A DNA stretch of 64,000 nt, taken from contig CAJNOL010000903.1 of NCBI GenBank assembly GCA_905250125.1, positions 31,462 through 95,461 on the forward strand. Reading direction: 5' to 3'. This document shows positions 56,674 through 64,000 of this stretch, piece by piece; the first letter of the stretch is position 1, and the number at the start of each line of letters is the position of its first letter. The notes beneath the pieces were generated by a model that saw only the letters and a program-made list of their open reading frames with translations, was not told the DNA's origin and made no database searches. Source of the DNA: Rotaria sordida. Taxonomy: Eukaryota > Rotifera > Eurotatoria > Philodinida > Philodinidae. Made by a program: the position numbers and the translations under genes.

Positions 56674-57622
56674 TTAAGTAAATTTATGATTATTAATTAA
56701 TTCAATATCATTTTGATCAAGATGAATATACAAAGCTTTTACTGAATCTTCAATAGATGTTATTTTACTAGCACCAGGTATAGGTACAATACATTTTGAT
56801 TTTGATAAAATCCATGCAAGAATAATACAATAAGGTGAACAATGATATTTTTCACTTAAATTTAAAAGTAATTTGTTTTGTTTTAATTTTTTATGTTTTC
56901 TTCGACCACCCATTGGTGAATAAGCTATAAATGTTAAATTATTATCTTCACAATATTTTAAAACTCCATTATTTTCTGAGTCACGATAAAATATATTAAA
57001 AACATTTTGTACAGATTGTATTTTAACATATGTTTGTACTTCTTTTATTTGTTCAACTGTAAAATTTGATACACCAACATATTGAATTAATTTTAATTCA
57101 ATAGCTTCACATATTGGTTGAAAAATTTCTTTTAAAGTATATTTATTATCTTGTGGTGAATTATGTATTTGCCATAATGGAATTGGTTTTTGTCCTCCAA
57201 GACTTTCATAACTTTTTCTTATTGCTTGACGAAGACGAGATGGATTTAAATCTGTTTCCCATGCACCACCTGGACGAATAATACCACCTAAAATATACAA
57301 AAACTATGAAGATGGATAACAATAAAAAAAAATTATTTTAAAAACCTTTGGTAGCTATAATAATATTGTTTATATTAGCTGAACCTTGATATGTTTGTAA
57401 TGCCTGATAAATCAATACTTCACCATAATTCTTATCATTTTCATCTAAACAGTAAGCATCAGCTGTATCAATTAATGTTATTCCAAGGTCAAGTGTACGA
57501 TGAATAACATTAATCGCCTCTTCTCGTGTTGGTCGACCATTAATCGATAATGGCATAGAACCTAGACCGATTCTTGTCATTTTCACGTTAGTATGACCCA
57601 AATTAATAGTTGGTAATTCCAT
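56674..57622 (-). CDS. Aldo/keto reductase
   Basis: Exons 57346-57622 and 56674-57287 join across a 58-base intron into 296 residues. It is a cytosolic NADPH-dependent oxidoreductase of the AKR superfamily. The catalytic tetrad is visible: D52 and Y57 in IDTADAYC, K92 in IIATKGG, and H134 in WQIHNS. Further marks are the start GHTNVKMTRIGLGSMPL, the RPGGAWETD segment, YVGVSNFT, IAYSPMGG, and the cofactor-binding IPGASK. Length is slightly short of the usual 310-340. The TKGG-x(3)-PGG-x-W pattern is the form I associate with bacterial, fungal and plant AKRs rather than with vertebrate aldose reductases, so horizontal origin is possible. The substrate cannot be read from sequence. Confidence 0.9.
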
Positions 57623-58079
57623 TATTTATTATTATCTTTCTAGAATATGATACATTTTAATACTCGAAAACAAATATATTAGAGATTAAAGCAAGCACCA
57701 ACAAACAAAAACAAAAGAACAAGGATCATTATTATCATCACTGTTTTGTATTTTATATAAGATATAGATAGATTAAATTATATTTTGTTATACTTATGCA
57801 TTTTTTCGACAACGATAATAAAGAAGAATATTATCACTTAAGATTAATGAAAGAAACCGATAGGAGAGAGCGGGGGAAGGAAGGGGGCGTCGAGAGGACG
57901 AAATGAAAGAAGAAAAAACAAGATAAGCATTGACATTCGACCACAAAAAAAATTGTATAATAAGAAAATTCTAATAGGAAAAAATTTGATACAAATAAAA
58001 TGAAAGAAAGAATAATGTTTTATTTGAAAAATACTTCATTTGTTTTCTATCTCTCTCTCTTTCTCTTTCTTTCTATCAT
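57623..58079. other. Intergenic between the aldo/keto reductase and tensin genes
   Basis: Contains the reductase promoter region, a G-rich purine stretch (gagcgggggaaggaaggggg near 57866) and a CT-rich tract (near 58050-58075) at the 3' end of tensin. No gene. Confidence 0.45.
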
Positions 58080-61000
58080 TTAGACAGGTATACTGCCAAT
58101 CATAATTTTCGATACAAAATTGACAATAGCTGTTGCTGGTTGTGATGGATCAATTTCAACAAATATATGACATTCATTTTCAGATTGAGAAGTTTTTGTA
58201 CCATTGATTTTTTTTGATACAAAACCAAAACATCTAAAACAAAATATGTTATTATGATTAAAAGAAAATCAAAATAATTAATTTACTTTGCACATGGTAA
58301 CATTTCAAGATCACTATATTGATATGTCCAAAGACGATCTGTTTCATAATCAAGACCACAATAAGTAACATATTCTTTTGGAAAATGACGTCGTGAAAAT
58401 AATCTATAAAAAAAAGGAGGCTATTTAATTTAAAATATCAAATTAAAAATAAAACTACATACTTTTTCTTAACATCTGTTAATGTAATACCAGTATTCGA
58501 TACTTTAAAATTAACAACAGTAGCTTGTAAACGTTCAGCATTTTCAAATGTGGTATTTAATGCTTTAGCTACAGCCATTTGACCGGATAATGATTCAACA
58601 TCAACATTATTTAAATAAACAACACTACAAGCTAAAAATAAAATGAAAACAAAAAGAAAACTTTATTGATATCATGTCCAATAACTTTTTTTTAAATGTA
58701 TTTTTTTGCATTTTACCAGCTCCTTTTTCTAATAAATCTTTAACAGACATTTTTTTGCCTTCCACTTGTTGATTCGTCATAGAATGAAAATCTTCAGCAA
58801 TATCAACTGTTGGTAGAATAAGTTTTATTGGCAAGGCAAGTGCCGTTATCGTATGTTGATAGACTAATGCTGATAGATTAACTAAAAATAAAATACAAAT
58901 TCGATTTAGATTCGAAAATTTTTATTTTTAAACATACCGAAATCTGGTTCATTAGAACAACCTTTCAATCGAACATGTCCAGCTGGTGTACGTTCAATAA
59001 GATAATGTCGAACAAGTTCAGAAAGAGGATCGGCACCTTAATATTATTTTTTTATTTTTTTTAATGTTTCATTGAAATTTAATAACAAACCTGGTTTTGA
59101 ATGAATACCCGGTGGTAATGTTTCAACTTTAACAGCTAGACCATAAGAACCTGGAAAACCTTGACTATCACGAATAAGAAATGTACCAGGTGGTTTTGTT
59201 TTAAGTAAATTGATGGCTATGAATAAAGACAAAAGAAAACGAAGAAGAATATATAATATATTCAATGAATATTATTTCAACATACCATCTTCACGTGACA
59301 TTTTTTCTTTATACCAAAATTGACTTACATTATGTGCTTGATAAGCACCATTACGATTTACATCAGAGTCTATAATGAGAACAAAAAAAAAAGATTCTCA
59401 TTTTATTTCTGCTCTATATACACTTTGAAGTATCCTCTACCTACCGAACATATTTCAAGAATTATTATTATATAGAAAAAATAAAAACCGAAAAGATGAA
59501 ACATTTTCACTGGAGAAATTGCAACACGTTATTTCATTATTTTTAAAATGGTGGAAAGTCGCGCTCGTTTCTCAATGCTAATACATCTGATCGAGCTGAA
59601 ACTTTTTCCCACTTATACCAGAAATTGCTTAGGGTGCCTAGATTTTTTTTTCTGTTTCAGAATATGATGCATTGTTGATAGTATTTTATTCAATGAGACG
59701 CTTCTCCAAAGATCTGGTTGACTCTTCCGACGTCTATAGTTATTGTACCGTATACCATGTGTGCGCGCTCCAAAAAACATGTGTTCATTCTCCGGAAGAT
59801 TAAATCTAGATAAAACCTTGGCTGTTTATTTTTATTTCACTTTTTGCCAGAAAAAGGTAAATAATGTCTCAAACTCCGATTTCTATTCAAAGTTATCAGA
59901 CAACTATAAAAAAAAAATTTGCAGAAAGTGTTAAGAATTTTTACAAGAAATTGGACAATGTAATATGTTAAAAGAGAAGAACAATTTTAAAGTTTGAAAT
60001 CATTAAGTTTGACTTTATTATTAAAAATCTTTCTGATATTTAAATTAATTCCATGTTAAACATACCTCCTATAGAAGAAACACTTGATCTTCGTGAACTT
60101 TCGTCTTGATTTCGTAATGAACTGAAGAAAAAAAAAAAAGAAAATGTCATTCATAACAATATTCTTTACCTATTGCCTGGACCTATTTGTGTATTTGTAC
60201 TATCTAAAAATAGATAAGAAAATAAAACTATATCTTTCTAGTATAAAATTTTATTTAAGATATGTATATATACAAGATTGATTTATCACTGGAAATGTAG
60301 GCATTGTTGATGGAATTTTCGTTGTTTGATTATCCACATTTGCACTTGATATCTATTAAAACAAAGAAAATTCAATGAAAAAACAAAGAAAAACAATAAT
60401 TCTTATTTTTGGAACACATCATAGAAAAAAAAAGGGATAGCGAGCGAAGGAATAGATTATATCATTCCAAAGATGCATTTCTTACAGTCTCAGCTGTAGT
60501 CGAAATAATATTTGTATCTGCTACACCAGGATCAATAGATGATGGTAATATAGTACTCTCAATAATAGATCCATGTGGCCTAGGTGCTCGTTTTGTAATA
60601 TGACCATTCGAAATTTTACGTTTTACTTCAACTACAGATGTTTGTTGTTGTTCTTGCTCTTGTTCTTGTTCTTGTTCTTGTTGTTCTTGTTGAAGTTGAT
60701 TATCACTCAATGGATTTGATAAACCAACTGAACCCGGAAATAGAGTTGGTAATATTGATATACCTTTTTTAGTTGTTTTTACTGGAGATAATGATGGTGA
60801 TGGTGTACTTGTTGTCTACATGATATATATAAATTAATGGTATGTGTTTAGTTTATTTCAAACATGCTATATATATATATATGTTTACATGCTGATATAC
60901 GAATTTAAAGAGAGAATAGAAAGGATATAGAAAAAAAAAAACAAATATATTATTCTTACTATTTTTTGTTGCTGTTGTTGTTGTTGTTGTTCAGAATGAT

Positions 61001-63004
61001 GACTAAAAACAGGTACTGATGTACCACGCGTTTGTTCTTGTGTTTGACGATAATATTGATTATTATCAATAAATTTTTGTTGTTGTTGTTGTGAACTAGA
61101 TCTTGTCCTTGATTGATTTCTTAGCCATTCATTATTACCATGTTGTATATCAACAGGTATTTGTCGATATCCACGATAAGATTGTCGTGTATTCATACCT
61201 GAATCTGTTTCATAACCAGTTATATTTTCTGAACGATTTATTTGATTAAGACCAGAACCACCACGTATATTAGTTGATGATGCCATTCGATTATTAACAA
61301 TAACAGCTTCAGGTATAACAGCCATACGTGGTGGGAATGGGCGTGTCATATGTAATCGACCACTACTAACTAAACCACTGTCAGTATCGTAACCATCTGG
61401 ATGATGCATTGAACGATAATTTTCGTGATAACGATAATAAGGATATGTAGGCGGCGGTGGTGGTGGTGCTGGTGCTGGAACACGATAATACCGTGGAGGA
61501 TAAACATGAGATGTCATCAAACCTGTATCAGTATCATAACCTGAGTAATCAGGACCACACATACGAATACTCCTTGTTGGTAATGTTGAACGATGATAAT
61601 AATATTCATTTGGTATATATGAATCAACATATGTACGCGAAGGTGAACGAATTAAATCCATACGACGTAATTCAATAGGTCCTTCAGGTGGTGGTTCTGA
61701 TGTTGCTCGAAAATATGTCGGAATGGCAGTCGTTGATACTGATGCATAACCATCTTCATATAAAATTATAATATTAGTTTTGTTTTGTTTTTTTTTTCGC
61801 TACAAAAGAAAATTTCTTTTTATTACCTCGAGTATCTTGTCGACTATAAGGTCGTCTTGATGATAATGTACTTGTTGAACTATCTGCTCGATAGAGTTTT
61901 ATTGGAAATCGACCTCGATTTGGATCCATCTAAATATATATAATTTATTATGATTAAAAAAGAAAAAAAATTTTTTTTTTTATTTGTGTAAATTATTTAT
62001 ATCAAACTAATGTAATAAATCAATTGATATCATTTAAGACTCAATTGGATAATATATTTTAACGTCATAAAATAAAATGTTATAAGTACTATTTGATAAA
62101 GTGATTATAGTTTTTGTTTCTTTTTGAATTGATAAATTTTATATCATGATTAGGAATCTATGACATAAGAACTTTTTCTTTTTCTAATAAAAATTATGAA
62201 TATTTTTTTTTTATATGTTAGTTTACTTTGAATAACTAAATGAATATAATTTAATTTTCATTTTTCTTTTCGTCTATGTAATAATAATAATAAAATGTTC
62301 TGATAAGTCAAGAAAAAATTTAGATAATAAAAAAGAAACCAAGGAAAACTTACACGATGAATCGAATCGGTATGAGCAGCACTTGAACTATAGGTTCGTC
62401 GATTATGAATTGGTATCTCGGTTGTTACATTTGATTGATTTTTTTGTGCACGTTTTTTTAATGTATTTTGAACACTTTCTAATAATGAATCAATAAGATG
62501 TTCATCAATTGCTGATGAGGATGATGGTTGAGATTTAGTTGTAGGAATATCAGTAGTACCAGTACCACGTTTAATACGTATACGTTCTTCACGCGTTGCT
62601 TTTGAATGTTGTGGAATATTTGATGGTGATGATGATAATTTTGAATTTGATAAATCATCATTTAAATGACGTTGATAAGAATATCGATGAATATTATTAT
62701 TACTGATTGGACGATTTACTTCATTAAGTAAATCTTTAACAAGATCATCAAGTTGATCAACATCTGATTTTAATTTTGATGATGATGATGATGACATGAT
62801 TTTATTTGAAGATTTATATGAGACAGGCAGCGTTATGCCGCTGTCACTAATGTTGCTATTGTATGGAAGAGAAGAAGAAGAAGAGGAGACACTAGTTATT
62901 TGTATAGGCAAACTAGTGGCCTTTTGGTTTGTATGAGATGGAAAGGAAGAAGTAGTTGTACTAGAAGCGTTATTATAATGATTGACTTGCACGTTTTTGT
63001 ACAT
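58080..63004 (-). CDS. Tensin (SH2-PTB focal adhesion protein), 5' end uncertain
   Basis: Fourteen exons: 62354-63004, 61827-61929, 60960-61753, 60486-60815, 60274-60352, 60170-60203, 60066-60121, 59286-59369, 59091-59216, 58938-59036, 58717-58881, 58463-58631, 58287-58403 and 58080-58233. All junctions are in phase, giving 986 residues. The SH2 domain (about 698-810) has [18 protein letters not shown] with the phosphotyrosine-binding Arg, SYGLAVKV and [10 protein letters not shown]. The PTB domain (about 842-980) starts after EKGAACSVVYL and ends [11 protein letters not shown]. This is the tensin C-terminus, which binds phosphotyrosine proteins and the integrin beta tail at adhesions. The N-terminal 650 residues are disordered, Ser/Gln-rich, with three GY(D/E)TD(S/T)G repeats and polyproline. 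No PTEN-like phosphatase/C2 region is present in the window, as in Drosophila blistery or vertebrate TNS4. An acceptor 5 bases upstream of the first ATG means more exons may lie at or beyond 64000. Confidence 0.88.
59370..60065 (-). other. Enlarged tensin intron
   Basis: A 696-base intron among neighbours that are mostly 45-100 bases. Its sequence is less AT-rich in the middle (59540-59820), suggesting an inserted element, but I found no clear terminal repeats. Confidence 0.4.
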
Positions 63005-64000
63005 AGGCTAGACCATAAGAGAAAGAAAAAAAAAATTAAAGAACAATGTTAACAATGCATTGGTACCAGAGAAGAAATAGAAAAAGAAAAAGAACGAAAC
63101 AAAAAAAAACATGTTTGTCTCTGGTAAATGAGAACGAAGGGCAGTTGGAATAGTAGTAGAATCTGTTTGTCTATCTCTCCATAGTGGTCGCACTCGGTTT
63201 TTTTTTCTTTCTTCCTCTTCTACTTATGTGTGCGTGTGTGCACAATTTTTATATAACTCCTTCCTTATCCCGCATTTTTGTATTGAGACGAGAGCGCCCG
63301 TCGCCGCAACTATTGCCTAAATAATGGCATCAACGACTCGTACTCTGTTCGTTCGCTTTGCTATCATGTTGTATTACTTTATCTGATACATACATACTGT
63401 GACGAATAGGAGAGAAAGAAAAAAAAAGACACCCTAGTTTATTATATATATATATATATATAAGCCATAAAATCGGCTTAGAAAATTTCGACGAAATGTA
63501 TAGCATAGATGTGCATATAATTAATATAATTAGTAAGAAAAGAAAGATCTTATTAAAACTGATGATATTGATTTTCATAGAAGTATTCTTTTTGAATTTC
63601 TTCTATAATGATAAAATAATATTAGTAGAAGTGTTGACAAATAGAAATCTTTATTGACAACACTTATTATATATATATATATACATATATTTTTTTTTTA
63701 TATATGTGTGTACATACCAATCAAAATGACGTTCAAGTCATCATTAACTGTTAAATTTATAATGTCCTTCTCAATGAATAACAAGTGTACATGTGATAGT
63801 CTTCAAAACTCATTCATCTAAAAAAAGAAATGAAACCAGAAGAAATACATGAATAAAAAAACAGAAATGAACGAAAGAAAACATCCAAGACAAATATATA
63901 TTAAAAAAATAGTACAGAAGACTATTGCATGCTTATTTAATAACGATTCATTTTCCTAGCATTCCTAAAAGACAAAAAAAAACCAGCTGTGCACGTATGT
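63005..64000. other. Tensin upstream flank or 5' intron
   Basis: Starts with a polypyrimidine tract and acceptor of the 62354-63004 exon. A locally GC-richer patch (gagcgcccgtcgccgcaac, about 63288) could be a promoter or 5' UTR. TA microsatellites are at about 63442-63462 and 63668-63690. No coding exon could be supported. Confidence 0.4.

Noticed and set aside
63008..63193. 61-codon minus-strand frame upstream of tensin
   Set aside because: Its latter half is a polypyrimidine tract translated as F/L. The first half has mixed codons but no usable donor, so it was not accepted as an exon.
1..64000. CRISPR arrays, bacterial operons, rRNA genes
   Set aside because: None seen. The window is eukaryotic, with spliced genes, and its repeats are inverted or degenerate rather than spaced direct repeats.

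Overview
This window is nuclear DNA from a small invertebrate animal. It is strongly AT-rich, and its genes are split by GT-AG introns, many only 45-100 bases long. Several genes are typically metazoan: a class A neuropeptide GPCR, a BTBD9 orthologue, a tensin, a double-C2 synaptotagmin-like protein, a SOCS-box protein and the CRL4 subunit DDA1. They sit beside genes whose nearest known relatives are prokaryotic or protist: a bacterial-type CorA magnesium channel, a dcd1-type Ntn hydrolase and an aldo/keto reductase. That mixture, with long gene-poor stretches full of short non-autonomous elements, fits a bdelloid rotifer (Rotaria-like). The organism is an inference; no rRNA or mitochondrial marker is present to fix it.

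Layout. 1-430: two-exon neuropeptide precursor with three FYDFG(S/T) copies (+). 2.7-3.0 kb: small two-EF-hand protein (+). 3.0-11.8 kb: no gene seen; a foldback of about 1.08 kb at 7.9-9.0 kb. 11.8-13.2 kb: intronless GPCR (+). 13.2-16.6 kb: no gene, two long inverted repeats. 16.7-18.0 kb: low-complexity protein with five NPF motifs (+). 18.0-19.6 kb: broken coding-like segments on the minus strand. 19.95-21.27 kb: a DNA transposon with terminal inverted repeats, an exon-like tandem array and a 250-bp hairpin. 21.7-24.2 kb: five-exon CorA (-). 24.2-28.9 kb: decayed repeats. 28.9-36.4 kb: thirteen-exon BTBD9 (-). 38.5-42.5 kb: synaptotagmin-like gene (+). 42.6-44.9 kb: DDA1 (-), convergent with it. 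45.1-47.0 kb: alpha/beta-hydrolase pseudogene (+). 49.1-51.4 kb: dcd1-type Ntn hydrolase (+). 53.0-56.3 kb: SOCS-box protein (-). 56.7-57.6 kb: aldo/keto reductase (-). 58.1-63.0 kb: tensin (-), possibly continuing upstream.

The genes do not form one pathway. Themes are peptide signalling (precursor and GPCR, no evidence that they pair), ubiquitin-ligase adaptors (BTBD9, DDA1, SOCS box), membrane and adhesion proteins (synaptotagmin-like, tensin, CorA) and probably horizontally acquired metabolic or transport genes. The most distinctive genomic feature is the number of long inverted-repeat (foldback or MITE-like) elements: at least ten, several in introns and several in recognisable families. 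Exon boundaries were derived by hand from splice motifs, reading-frame phase and remembered family sequence, with no transcript data.
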